The notes beneath the pieces are model-generated. The model did not search any database, was not told where the DNA came from, and saw only the letters and a program-made list of their open reading frames with translations. Positions 17,758 to 26,272 of a stretch of 64,000 nt of DNA are shown one piece after another. Position 1 is the first letter of the stretch. Each line of letters starts with the position of its first letter. This stretch comes from Streptomyces phaeofaciens (GTDB lineage Bacteria; Actinomycetota; Actinomycetes; Streptomycetales; Streptomycetaceae): assembly GCF_014648915.1 (NCBI RefSeq), contig NZ_BMSA01000012.1, positions 186,001 through 250,000 on the forward strand. The letters are read 5' to 3'. A program made the position numbers and the translations under genes.

Positions 17758-18696
17758 ATGTCCGCCCGTATGCATGCCATCGTCCAATCCGCGTTCGGCG
17801 GTCCTGAGGTGCTCGCCTACACCGAGACCGAGGTGCCGGTCCCCGGGCCGGGGGAGGTGCTGCTGCGGGTCGCCGGTGCCGGAGTCAATCCGGGCGACGC
17901 GGTGCTGCGGGCCGGACGGGTGCCGGAGCTGGTCACCCTGCCGTGGACGCCGGGCAACGACGTGGCCGGTGTCGTCGAGCGGGTCGGTGAGGGCGTGACG
18001 CGGTTCGTGCCGGGTGACGCGGTGTACGGCATGCTGGCCGTCGCCCGGCACGGCTCCTACGCCGAGTTCACCGCCGTGCCGGCCGATGCGCTGGCTCCGG
18101 CACCCAAGAACCTCGATCTCACGCATGCCGGGGCTGTACCGCTGGTCGCCATCACCGCCTGGCAGGCGCTGGCCGTGCTGGCCCGGGTCAAGCCCGGTGA
18201 CCGGGTACTGATCCACGCGGCGGCGGGCGGCGTCGGCCATGTCGCGGTCCAGCTGGCCAAGGAATCGGGGGCATACGTCATCGGTACCGCGCGGGCGGCC
18301 AACCACGACTTTCTGCGCGGGCTGGGCGCCGACGAACTGATCGACCACACCACCACCGACTTCAGGACCGCCGTGGCTCCGGTGGACGTGGTCCTGGACC
18401 TGGTCGGCGGACCTTACGGGCCGCGCTCCCTCGACGCGCTCCGGCCGGGCGGTCTGCTCGTCGGAGCGTCGATCGACCCGGGGACGGACGAGCAACAGGC
18501 CACCGCCCGCGGCCTGCGCTACGCATGGGTCACGGCCGAGCCCTCCGGTGAGTTGCTGGAACGGGTCACCGAACTCATCGAGGGAGGTCGACTCCGGGTC
18601 GTGGTCCAAGGCACCTACCCGCTGGCCGAAGCCGCCGAGGCCCACCGTGCGATCGAGGCCAGGCGCACCATCGGAAAGATCGTCCTGGTGCCGTGA
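17758..18696 (+). CDS. Zinc-independent quinone oxidoreductase (MDR superfamily)
   Basis: NADPH:quinone reductase-like enzyme (312 aa) that probably reduces quinones or enones in the cytoplasm. The N-terminal GroES-like domain has GPEVLAYTETEVPVPGPGEVLLRV and NPGDAVLRAG. The Rossmann fold carries AAAGGVGHVAVQLAK near residue 155, and no catalytic zinc cysteines are present. The ATG at 17758 has GAGGAG about 7 nt upstream. It is divergent from the HxlR regulator, which likely controls it in response to electrophiles or quinones. Confidence 0.92.
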   Translation: MSARMHAIVQSAFGGPEVLAYTETEVPVPGPGEVLLRVAGAGVNPGDAVLRAGRVPELVTLPWTPGNDVAGVVERVGEGVTRFVPGDAVYGMLAVARHGSYAEFTAVPADALAPAPKNLDLTHAGAVPLVAITAWQALAVLARVKPGDRVLIHAAAGGVGHVAVQLAKESGAYVIGTARAANHDFLRGLGADELIDHTTTDFRTAVAPVDVVLDLVGGPYGPRSLDALRPGGLLVGASIDPGTDEQQATARGLRYAWVTAEPSGELLERVTELIEGGRLRVVVQGTYPLAEAAEAHRAIEARRTIGKIVLVP

Positions 18697-18844
18697 CCGG
18701 CTCGGTCCGCCCGGGCTCCTGGGACTGCGCCGCCCGGTGGTGCCCGACCCCATGAGGGCGGGCGACCGAGCGGCGTCCCCGCTTCCCTGCACTGGTGATG
18801 TCCTCACCGCGACAGGGAAGCGCTGACCGCTTACGCCTGGACCT

Positions 18845-20671
18845 TCAGTCCGCGATCGGCAGGTACACCCGGTTCCCGCTCGCCGCGAACTCCTTCGACT
18901 TCTGGAGCATCCCCTCCGCGACCTCCTCGGAAGACGCTCCGTCGGCCGCCCCACCACCGAACCGCTCGTTGATGCTCTGGCTGATCTTCATCGAGCAGAA
19001 CTTCGGCCCGCACATCGAGCAGAAGTGGGCCGTCTTGGCCGGCTCCGCGGGGAGGGTCTCGTCGTGGAACTCGCGGGCCGTGTCCGGGTCGAGGGCGAGG
19101 TTGAACTGGTCCTCCCAACGGAACTCGAAGCGGGCGTCGGACAGCGCGTCGTCCCACTCCTGCGCACCGGGGTGTCCCTTGGCGAGGTCGGCGGCGTGGG
19201 CGGCGATCTTGTAGGTGATGACGCCGGTCTTGACGTCGTCACGGTTGGGCAGACCCAGGTGTTCCTTGGGCGTGACGTAGCAGAGCATCGCCGTGCCCCA
19301 CCAGGCGATCATCGCGGCACCGATGCCCGAGGTGATGTGGTCGTACGCCGGCGCGACGTCCGTCGTCAGCGGGCCGAGCGTATAGAACGGAGCTTCATCG
19401 CAGATCTCCTGCTGAAGGTCGATGTTCTCCTTGATCTTGTGCATCGGGACATGGCCCGGGCCTTCGATCATGGTCTGTACGTGAAAACGCTTGGCGATCG
19501 TGTTGAGTTCCCCGAGCGTGCGCAACTCCGCGAACTGCGCCGCGTCGTTGGCGTCCGCGATGGAGCCGGGGCGCAGGCCGTCGCCCAGCGAGTACGTGAC
19601 GTCGTAGGCGGCGAGGATCTCGCAGAGTTCCTCGAAGTTCTCGTACAGGAACGACTCCTTGTGGTGCGCCAGGCACCAGGCCGCCATGATCGAGCCGCCC
19701 CGGGAGACGATGCCGGTCTTGCGGTTGGCGGTGAGCGGGACGTACGCGAGGCGGACGCCCGCGTGGACCGTCATGTAGTCCACGCCCTGCTCGGCCTGCT
19801 CGATGACGGTGTCCTTGTAGATCTCCCAGGTCAGTTCCTCGGCCCTGCCGTCGACCTTCTCCAGCGCCTGGTACAGCGGCACCGTGCCGATGGGAACGGG
19901 GGAGTTGCGCAGCACCCACTCGCGGGTGGTGTGGATGTTGCGGCCGGTGGACAGGTCCATGACCGTGTCGGCACCCCAGCGGGTCGCCCAGGTCATCTTC
20001 TCCACCTCCTCCTCGATGGAGGACGTCACCGCCGAGTTGCCGATGTTGGCGTTGACCTTCACCAGGAACCGCTTGCCGATGATCATCGGCTCGATCTCCG
20101 GGTGGTTGACGTTGACCGGCATGACCGCGCGGCCCGCCGCGATCTCTTCGCGGACGACCTCGGGAGAGACGTTCTCCCTGATGGCCACGAACTCCATCTC
20201 GGGCGTGATCTCCCCGCGGCGCGCGTACGCGAGCTGGGTGACCGCGTTGCCGTCCCGGCCGCGGCGCGGCTGACGCGGGCGCCCCGGGAACACCGCGTCC
20301 AGGTTGCGCAGTCCACCGCGGGGCGAGGTGTGCTTGATGCCGTCGTCCTCGGGGCGGACGGGACGGCCGGCGTACTCCTCGGTGTCGCCGCGAGCGATGA
20401 TCCAGTTCTCTCGCAGCGGCGCCAGGCCCCTGCGGACATCGGTGTCGGCGAGCGGATCGGTGTACGGGCCCGAGGTGTCGTACAGGGTGACCGACTGCCC
20501 GTTCGTGAGATGCACCTGACGGACCGGCACGCGCAGATCGGGGCGTGTGCCCTCGACGTACCCCTTGTGCCAGCCGATGGACTTCCCGACCTCTCCGCCG
20601 GTCGCGTCGCCCGCGTTTCCGCTGGCCGCGTTCTGCGTGGAGGCAGGCGTGCGTACGTCCTTGTTGGTCAT
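18845..20671 (-). CDS. thiC: Phosphomethylpyrimidine synthase ThiC
   Basis: Radical-SAM enzyme that rearranges aminoimidazole ribotide into hydroxymethylpyrimidine phosphate for thiamine synthesis. The 608-residue length is typical. The C-terminal CSMCGPKFC (CX2CX4C, near residues 552-560) binds the 4Fe-4S cluster. Other conserved stretches are NANIGNSAVTSSIEEEVEK, IEGPGHVPMHKI and YTLGPLTTDVAPAYDHITS. The message starts with a TPP riboswitch whose 3' end is only about 9 nt from the ATG, so control is probably by ribosome access. No other thi gene is in the window. Confidence 0.97.
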   Translation of the reverse strand: MTNKDVRTPASTQNAASGNAGDATGGEVGKSIGWHKGYVEGTRPDLRVPVRQVHLTNGQSVTLYDTSGPYTDPLADTDVRRGLAPLRENWIIARGDTEEYAGRPVRPEDDGIKHTSPRGGLRNLDAVFPGRPRQPRRGRDGNAVTQLAYARRGEITPEMEFVAIRENVSPEVVREEIAAGRAVMPVNVNHPEIEPMIIGKRFLVKVNANIGNSAVTSSIEEEVEKMTWATRWGADTVMDLSTGRNIHTTREWVLRNSPVPIGTVPLYQALEKVDGRAEELTWEIYKDTVIEQAEQGVDYMTVHAGVRLAYVPLTANRKTGIVSRGGSIMAAWCLAHHKESFLYENFEELCEILAAYDVTYSLGDGLRPGSIADANDAAQFAELRTLGELNTIAKRFHVQTMIEGPGHVPMHKIKENIDLQQEICDEAPFYTLGPLTTDVAPAYDHITSGIGAAMIAWWGTAMLCYVTPKEHLGLPNRDDVKTGVITYKIAAHAADLAKGHPGAQEWDDALSDARFEFRWEDQFNLALDPDTAREFHDETLPAEPAKTAHFCSMCGPKFCSMKISQSINERFGGGAADGASSEEVAEGMLQKSKEFAASGNRVYLPIAD

Positions 20672-20743
20672 GAGACCGTCTCCCTACGCCGGCATTACCC
20701 GGTAACAGGTTCGGCGGTCGACGCAGCGGCTACCGTCTGCCGA

Positions 20744-20759
20744 TGTTTCATGTGAAACA
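20744..20759. other. parS-like site 3 (one-base variant)
   Basis: TGTTTCATGTGAAACA differs from consensus only at the centre (CATGTG for CACGTG). It sits in a perfect 20-bp palindrome (20742-20761) in the expanded arm of the thiC riboswitch. ParB affinity may be reduced. Confidence 0.6.
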
Positions 20760-20775
20760 TCACTCAGAGAAGTGA

Positions 20776-20791
20776 CGTTCCACGTGAAACA
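20776..20791. other. parS site 4 (in the thiC leader)
   Basis: CGTTCCACGTGAAACA differs by one base from the parS version used by B. subtilis (TGTTCCACGTGAAACA). It lies 32 bp from site 3, inside the sequence transcribed as the thiC riboswitch. Confidence 0.85.
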
Positions 20792-20923
20792 TCGCGAAGA
20801 CGGAGGTCAGCGCCCTCTCAGCCCGGTGCTCCGAGCTCCCGCGTGTGCAAAGGTGCCTCCACGCTAGCGTCAATTCGGGCGCGGTGAACAGAGGGCCCCT
20901 GTCGTTCTTGCGATGATCGGTCG

Positions 20924-23125
20924 GTGACCACGACACCCCAGCCCCCGTACTCACCCGAGCCGCCCCGCAGGCCCGGCGCCGGCGGCGGCCCCGGTAACGG
21001 CCCCGGCCGTGGACCTGGAGACGACCGCGATGTCAGCGGCGGTCACGAGCCGGGTCGTGGGCACGATCACGGGCAGGACCATGGGCACGATCGCGGGCAC
21101 GATCGCGGGCAGGGATACGGCGACGGCGGACCGGTCGGCCAAGGCCCCGGCGGAATGCCCGCCGGGATGCAGGGCGGAACTCAGGGCGGCACCCAGGGTG
21201 GGCAGGGGCTCGGTCCTGGGGGGCCTGTACGCGGGCCAGGCGGTCAACGACCGGTGCCTCTGGGGCAGAGGCACGGCTTCGGCAGCCAGGGACATGTTCC
21301 CGGCCAAGGGCCCGGTCAAGGGGCCCGGCAGGGCTCCGCTCAAGGGCCCGGCCAAGGACCCGGCCAAGGACCCGGCCAAGGGCGTGCTCAAGGGTATGGC
21401 GGCGAGCCTGGACAGGGGCACGACGGGCACGGCTACGGATACGGCCGTTCCGGCTCCGGCGACCCCTACGGGCGCGACTTCGAGCACGGCTCCGGGCCCG
21501 GGCAGGGATCCAGGCAGCCCGGTCCCGGTGCTGGTCCTGGTCCTGACCAAAGGCATGGGCTCGGGCAAGGGCACGGCCACGATGAAGCTGCCCGGAATCT
21601 CGGCGGTGGGCCAGGCGGCGTGCCGACCCACGGCGCTGGTGACGGTCCCGGCAACGGGCACGGCGGCCGTGACAGTCAAAGGCACGGGCACCACCCCAGC
21701 CACAGTCACAGTCACGGTCACGACGACGGGCACGAACCCGGTGAGGGGCACGGTGCCGGTGGTGGGCACGGTTCCGGCGGGGGCCACGGGCATTCGCACA
21801 GTCACGGGCCCGCCGCCCCCGTCTCCAAACACCTGCGCAAGGTCATCGGAGCGATCCTGATCCCCTTCGCCGCGGCGGTGCTGGTCGGACTCGTGGTGCT
21901 GTGGCCAGGCGGGGCGCCGGCCCACGAGCGCACCGGAGTCGGCTTCGACCGGCAGACGCAGCACGCCACGGTGACCAAGGTCGTGAGCGTGAGCTGCTCG
22001 TCGGTGAACGCCTCGGGCGGCACCCCCACCGGTGACACCTCCACCGCGGAGGGCTCCTCGGCGGTGCAGCAGGAGAACGGCACGTGCAAGAAGGCCACGA
22101 TCCGGGTGGACACCGGCGAGGACAAGGGCCGTACGTTCACCGAGATCGTCCAGCCGGACCAGTCACGGCAGTTGCACGAGGGCGAGCAGGTCGTGGTCGC
22201 CTATGAGCCCTCGGCGCCGAAGGATCTCCAGTACTCGGTGACCGACGTGAACCGTCGGGTCCCCCTGGCGGTGCTCGCCATCATCTTCGCGGTCGCGGTC
22301 GTGGTCGTCGGGCGGCTGCGGGGCGTGATGGCCCTGGTCGCGCTGGCCATCAGCTTCCTCATCCTGAACTTCTTCATCCTGCCCGCGATCCTGGAAGGCT
22401 CGAATCCGCTGGTCGTGGCGGTGGTGGGGTCGAGCGCGATCATGCTGATCGCCCTCTATATGTGCCACGGTCCATCAGCCCGTACCTCCGTGGCGGTGCT
22501 CGGCACGCTCATCTCGCTGATGCTGATCGGCTTCCTCGGCTCGTTCTTCATCGACTGGGCGGGGCTCACCGGCAACACGGACGACAACACCGGTCTGATC
22601 CACGGCCTGTACCCGTCGATCGACATGAGCGGTCTGCTGCTCGCCGGCATCATCATCGGCTCGCTCGGTGTGCTCGACGACGTGACGGTCACGCAGACCT
22701 CCGCGGTCTGGGAGCTGCACGAGGCCAACCCCGCGATGGGCTGGCGCGGGCTGTACCGGGCGGGCATCCGGATCGGCCGCGACCACATCGCGTCCGTGGT
22801 CAACACGCTCGTCCTCGCCTACGCGGGTGCCGCGTTGCCGCTTCTGCTGCTGTTCTCGATCGCTCAGAGCAGTGTCGGCACGGTCGCCAACAGCGAGCTG
22901 GTGGCGGAGGAGATCGTGCGCACGCTGGTGGGCTCGATCGGTCTGGTGGCCTCGGTACCGGTCACCACGGCCCTGGCGGCCCTGGTCGTGGCAGCCGACC
23001 GGCCGGAGGGCGGAACGTCGCCCATGGCGGTTCCGGCGACGGCCGCATCGGCGGCGGGCGCGGCCCCGGCCGCCCAGCCTCAGGCCCAGTCCCGGGCCGG
23101 CCGGGGCAGGCGCCGCAAGCGCTGA
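20924..23125 (+). CDS. YibE/F-family membrane protein with Gly/His-rich N-terminal domain
   Basis: The C-terminal part (about residues 305-733) is a YibE/F-like multipass membrane protein. It has a first helix VIGAILIPFAAAVLVGLVVLW, an extracytoplasmic segment of about 120 residues, then helices with MLIALYMCHGPSARTS and GSLGVLDDVTVTQTSAVWEL, the family core. Function is unproven; a transport role is sometimes suggested. Residues 1-300 are extraordinary low complexity: Gly/His/Gln/Asp repeats (DHGHDRGHDRGQ, GQGPGQGPGQ), potentially metal-binding and disordered. The start is GTG 20924. It is divergent from thiC, with the riboswitch between them. Confidence 0.82.
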   Translation: MTTTPQPPYSPEPPRRPGAGGGPGNGPGRGPGDDRDVSGGHEPGRGHDHGQDHGHDRGHDRGQGYGDGGPVGQGPGGMPAGMQGGTQGGTQGGQGLGPGGPVRGPGGQRPVPLGQRHGFGSQGHVPGQGPGQGARQGSAQGPGQGPGQGPGQGRAQGYGGEPGQGHDGHGYGYGRSGSGDPYGRDFEHGSGPGQGSRQPGPGAGPGPDQRHGLGQGHGHDEAARNLGGGPGGVPTHGAGDGPGNGHGGRDSQRHGHHPSHSHSHGHDDGHEPGEGHGAGGGHGSGGGHGHSHSHGPAAPVSKHLRKVIGAILIPFAAAVLVGLVVLWPGGAPAHERTGVGFDRQTQHATVTKVVSVSCSSVNASGGTPTGDTSTAEGSSAVQQENGTCKKATIRVDTGEDKGRTFTEIVQPDQSRQLHEGEQVVVAYEPSAPKDLQYSVTDVNRRVPLAVLAIIFAVAVVVVGRLRGVMALVALAISFLILNFFILPAILEGSNPLVVAVVGSSAIMLIALYMCHGPSARTSVAVLGTLISLMLIGFLGSFFIDWAGLTGNTDDNTGLIHGLYPSIDMSGLLLAGIIIGSLGVLDDVTVTQTSAVWELHEANPAMGWRGLYRAGIRIGRDHIASVVNTLVLAYAGAALPLLLLFSIAQSSVGTVANSELVAEEIVRTLVGSIGLVASVPVTTALAALVVAADRPEGGTSPMAVPATAASAAGAAPAAQPQAQSRAGRGRRRKR

Positions 23126-23516
23126 GACGCCCTGGCCCCCTAACGCCCGAGCGCCCCTGACGCCCGAGCGCCGTGACCCCGGCCCTCGGGCGCCCGACAC
23201 CTCAGCCGGTCCCGGCGCCTCGCCCTCTCACCGTGCCCTACGTGCCCCAGGCGCCCCAGGCGCCCCAGGCAAACCTCGTGCCACACCCCATCCCCCACCC
23301 ACGCACAGACCCACGCCTTGTTCAGGCCCACGCCCCACAGCCGCGTTGAGCGCCCCGCGACGCCCTCACCCACCAGCCCACCCCGGCAACTCCACACCCC
23401 CACCAGAAGTCCGCGCACCTCACAACAACCCCCACCTCGACGCACCCACGCAGAAGCGTTCCTGCCCAGCCCCACCCCGCGACGAAGCGTTTCCGTCGCC
23501 CCCTGCGGCCGGCAGC
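23126..23516. other. C-rich intergenic region before ssgA
   Basis: 391 bp between the convergent YibE/F and ssgA genes with no supported gene. The plus strand is very C-rich and carries short direct repeats of GCGCCCCAG at about 23244-23270. No clear terminator or promoter was found. Confidence 0.45.
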
Positions 23517-23963
23517 TCAGCCGGCGCTCTGCTCCTCCGCCAGGATCCGGTCCAGCGCCTCGTCCAGATGGGTGTCGAAGTCGGCGAGCGCACCCTCCTG
23601 ACCCAGCGGAACCAGCTTGTCGGTGCGGTCGAGGAAGGCCACCAGCGGAGCGGCGGACGAGCGGAACAGCGCCTGGTCGCCGCCGACCTGAAGCCGGATC
23701 AGCACCTCGCCCAGCACCTCGGGGTCGACCGGAGCGACCCGGACGTCCCCTTCGCCGCAGGGCCTGCCCACCCCGTCGATGAGCAGTTCACGCCCGAACG
23801 CCCAGGTCACCGGGGCGTCGCCGGGAAGGTGGAAGGTGAGGCGTACGGCGTAGGGATCGCGCGCCTTGTAGCTCAGCTCCACCGGGATACGGAACGAGAG
23901 CTCCTCGGACACGAGGAAGCTCATCATGACCTCTGCCTGTACCGCCTGTACGGACTCGTGCAT
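23517..23963 (-). CDS. ssgA: SsgA, sporulation/septation activator
   Basis: SsgA-like protein (148 aa), a family confined to sporulating actinomycetes. SsgA stimulates sporulation septation and marks sites of peptidoglycan remodelling. The sequence MSFLVSEELSFRIPVEL, then LTFHLPGDAPVTWAFGRELL and FLDRTDKLVPLGQE is nearly the S. coelicolor SsgA as I remember it. The N-terminus VQAVQAEV looks like a small duplication. The ATG at 23963 is chosen by similarity to the remembered N-terminus; an internal ATG at 23927 is possible. It lies 109 bp downstream of its regulator gene ssgR, same strand. Confidence 0.93.
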   Translation of the reverse strand: MHESVQAVQAEVMMSFLVSEELSFRIPVELSYKARDPYAVRLTFHLPGDAPVTWAFGRELLIDGVGRPCGEGDVRVAPVDPEVLGEVLIRLQVGGDQALFRSSAAPLVAFLDRTDKLVPLGQEGALADFDTHLDEALDRILAEEQSAG

Positions 23964-24072
23964 CGCTCTACCCCGTCATCTGCCGTCATCTGCCATTGAC
24001 TGGCCGGGAATCGACCCCTGACACTGCGGGTATCTTGCTGAACGTACACAACAGATCACAAGGAGTAAGTTT

Positions 24073-24933
24073 TCAGATACTGATAGAGATCGCGATTGAC
24101 CCCAGCCGCCGTCCGATCTCGTTCTGGAGCTGGCGCGCCGCCGGCAGCAGCCGGTCGGCGTGACGAACGGGCAGGGAGATGGCCATCGTCGCCGCCGTGG
24201 CGCCCACGGTGATCGGGATCGCGGCACACACGGTCCCCAGGGCGTATTCCTGTCGCTCGACGACCGGTTCCATCCGCTGCATCCTTTCCAGCCGTCGCAA
24301 CTGACTGTGGTCGTCACGCACCGTGTACGGCGTGATCGCCTGCACGGGGTATCGGTTCAGGTGGTCACGGCGGGCCTGTTCGTCCAGCTGGGAGAGCAGA
24401 CACTGGCCGATGGCGTGGGCGTGTCCGGTCTCGCGGAAGTCGGCCCATTCCTCGACCGCCGGATTGCCCGGGGTGTCGGAGACACACATGATCTCGATCT
24501 CGCCGTCCCGGTACCGCGCGTAGTACACGGGGACACCAATCAAATCGCGCCAGTAGGCGAGGGTGTCGACGACCGTGCTGCGACGTTTCTGCGCTGCTCC
24601 GCTGCTGCCCAGCCGCTCGGCCGCCTCACCGAGGAAGAAGAGCCCCTTGTCGCGACGCAGATAGCCCTCGTGCACGAGGGTGCGCAGCAGGTGGTAGGCG
24701 GTGGGCAGGGCGAGACCCGTCTCGCGCGCCAGCTGTTTGGCCGGGGCACCGTCCTCATGTTCGGCGACGGACTCCAGCAGGCGCATCGCGCGCTGGACGG
24801 AGCCGATGAGGGTCGACCCGGGGGGCTGCGGCTGCTCGGGGAGCGCCGTGTGGGGTGGGCGCTGGAGCGGGGGCGTGGACGAGCGTGGCCGGGCGGGGGG
24901 TGACTGCGGTGCCGCTGATGCGGTGTCAACCAT
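24073..24933 (-). CDS. ssgR: SsgR, IclR-family activator of ssgA
   Basis: IclR-type regulator (286 aa). A disordered Pro-rich N-terminus of about 40 residues precedes the winged helix (RAMRLLESVAEHEDGAPAKQLARETGLALPTAYHLLRTL, about residues 47-85). A C-terminal IclR effector domain follows, with YYARYRDGEIEIMCVSD and ETGHAHAIGQCLLSQL. In S. coelicolor SsgR switches on ssgA, the next gene downstream here. I use the ATG at 24933; a TTG at 24939 is less likely. Confidence 0.92.
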   Translation of the reverse strand: MVDTASAAPQSPPARPRSSTPPLQRPPHTALPEQPQPPGSTLIGSVQRAMRLLESVAEHEDGAPAKQLARETGLALPTAYHLLRTLVHEGYLRRDKGLFFLGEAAERLGSSGAAQKRRSTVVDTLAYWRDLIGVPVYYARYRDGEIEIMCVSDTPGNPAVEEWADFRETGHAHAIGQCLLSQLDEQARRDHLNRYPVQAITPYTVRDDHSQLRRLERMQRMEPVVERQEYALGTVCAAIPITVGATAATMAISLPVRHADRLLPAARQLQNEIGRRLGSIAISISI

Positions 24934-25142
24934 GGCCAAGGGGCACTCCCGAGGGCGCGAGGGGGGCGGCCCGTGCGGGGAACACGGGACGGGGCGTACG
25001 CCGCTCGCGGGGGGTCGTCGCCCCCGCGTCGAACTCCGGACTTTAACCGCCTGCCACCGCTTGCAGTCGGGCTGTCCGGGAAACTTCCCCCGGCCGAGGG
25101 AACCGGCGATTCCTGTTACCGCTCACCGGTTTCCGGCACCGC

Positions 25143-25355
25143 TCACCAGTCTCCGCGCGACGAGGAGCTCGACGTGAACTTCCGCACGATGTAGATCAGT
25201 CCGCCGACCAGGGCCACGAAGACCAGCAGCTTGAAGAGCAGGCCGATCACGAAGCCGACGACGCTGGCTATCAGCCCGCCGAACACGACGAGGGCGATGA
25301 CCGGCACCGCTACCCACTTCACCCACCACGGCAGTCCCGCGAAGATCTCTCGCAT
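25143..25355 (-). CDS. Small membrane protein (DUF5326-like)
   Basis: A 70-residue protein beginning MREIFAGLPWWVKWVAVP with two hydrophobic helices (about residues 12-55) and a Ser-rich C-terminus (TSSSSSRGDW). It resembles the conserved Streptomyces DUF5326 proteins, function unknown. ATG 25355 is chosen over the upstream ATG at 25388 because of an AGGACTAGGG stretch upstream and the family N-terminus. It is followed on the same strand by ssgR. Confidence 0.8.
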   Translation of the reverse strand: MREIFAGLPWWVKWVAVPVIALVVFGGLIASVVGFVIGLLFKLLVFVALVGGLIYIVRKFTSSSSSRGDW

Positions 25356-25511
25356 CGCCCTAGTCCTTTTCCTCTCGGTGTCCGGCACCTCTGGCGGGCC
25401 GGATCCTTTGATGTCCTGCCGTCGATGCTAGATCCGCGAGGGGCCCCCGCGGGGGCCTCGCACCCCTTGTCCTCCCCTGAACCATCCCCTAGGGAACCCG
25501 GGGCTCCGGGG

Positions 25512-25829
25512 TCACGCCTCGGGCGGAGAGAACACCACCATGACCCTCAGGTCCTCGCTGATGTGGTGGAACTTGTGGGCGACGCCGGCCGGGACGTAGA
25601 CCACACTGCCGCGCGCCACTTCGGTGGTCTCCATCCCGACGGTCAGGGAGGCCCGCCCGCTCACGACGAAGTACACCTCGTCCTGGTTGTGCGGATTCTG
25701 TGGATCACGTTCGCCCGCATCGAGGGCGTACAGCCCTACCGACATGTTCCGCTCCCGCAGAAATTGCAGGTAGGCGCCGTCGTTGGCGGCCCGCTCCGCC
25801 TCCAGTTCATCCAGCCGGAATGCCTTCAT
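25512..25829 (-). CDS. Single-domain cupin
   Basis: A 105-residue beta-barrel protein with both cupin motifs: a first motif ending HNQDEVYFVVSG (metal-ligand His and Glu) and a second VPAGVAHKFHH with the last His. Such small cupins bind a metal and act as isomerases, dioxygenases or sensors; the substrate is unknown. The ATG at 25829 fits the family N-terminus (MKAFRLDEL). It is divergent from the holin-like gene with 58 bp between starts. Confidence 0.87.
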   Translation of the reverse strand: MKAFRLDELEAERAANDGAYLQFLRERNMSVGLYALDAGERDPQNPHNQDEVYFVVSGRASLTVGMETTEVARGSVVYVPAGVAHKFHHISEDLRVMVVFSPPEA

Positions 25830-25887
25830 CGCGTTGGTCCGCCCTCGCCCGGTGCTCGTTGCCGATCTCTCTGCCACGATCAGACAC

Positions 25888-26265
25888 ATGAAGAATTTCG
25901 TAGTCAAGACGATCGCCAACGCGGGTGCTCTGGCGGTCGCCGTCTGGGTGCTGTCCGGTATCACCCTGTCCGGTGACAACACGGCCAAGGAGATCGGCAC
26001 GCTCATAGTCGTCGCCCTGCTCTTCGGCCTGGTGAACTTCCTGGTCAAGCCCATTGTGAAGGTGCTGACCTTCCCCCTGTTCATCCTCACGCTCGGCCTG
26101 ATCACCCTGGTGGTCAACGCCCTGATGCTGCTGCTGACCTCGTGGCTGGCCGATGTGTTCGACGTGAGCTTCCACGTCGACGGCTTCTGGACCGCGGTCG
26201 TCGGCGGCCTGATCATCTCCGTCGTCTCCTGGGCGCTCAACGTCGTCCTGCCGGACGGGGACTGA
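25888..26265 (+). CDS. Phage-holin-family-4-like membrane protein
   Basis: A 125-residue protein with four hydrophobic helices and the recognisable family segment LLFGLVNFLVKPIVKVLTFPLFILTLGLITLVVNA. It belongs to the YvlD/holin-4 group, a widespread bacterial membrane protein of unknown role; despite the name there are no phage genes near. It ends 7 bp before ptpA and is probably cotranscribed with it. Confidence 0.88.
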   Translation: MKNFVVKTIANAGALAVAVWVLSGITLSGDNTAKEIGTLIVVALLFGLVNFLVKPIVKVLTFPLFILTLGLITLVVNALMLLLTSWLADVFDVSFHVDGFWTAVVGGLIISVVSWALNVVLPDGD

Positions 26266-26272
26266 GCCTGCG

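Larger units (their letters stand above)
20680..20850 (-). ncRNA. TPP riboswitch (thi box) with expanded arm
   Basis: Read on the minus strand, all conserved blocks are present. These are GCGGGAGC (20835-20842), a P3 stem GCTCGG/CCGGGC with AGCA loop (20821-20836), CTGAGAG (20815-20821), GACCGC closing P2, GAACCTG (20706-20712), and GGGTAATGCCGGCGTAGGGAG for P4/P5 ending near 20680. Between CTGAGAG and the P2 closing strand are about 95 extra nt. A CCGTCT/AGACGG stem (20798-20803 with 20733-20738) there encloses three small hairpins, two of them parS-like palindromes. Thiamine pyrophosphate binding would hide the thiC ribosome binding site. P1 could not be paired confidently by eye. Confidence 0.85.

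Noticed and set aside
20950..21830. Repetitive sequence in the YibE/F gene resembled a CRISPR or minisatellite
   Set aside because: The repeats are irregular, in frame with the coding sequence and without spacers; they encode the Gly/His/Gln region.
25888..26265. Holin-like protein as evidence of a prophage
   Set aside because: The family is a chromosomal membrane protein in most bacteria; no phage genes or att-like repeats are nearby.
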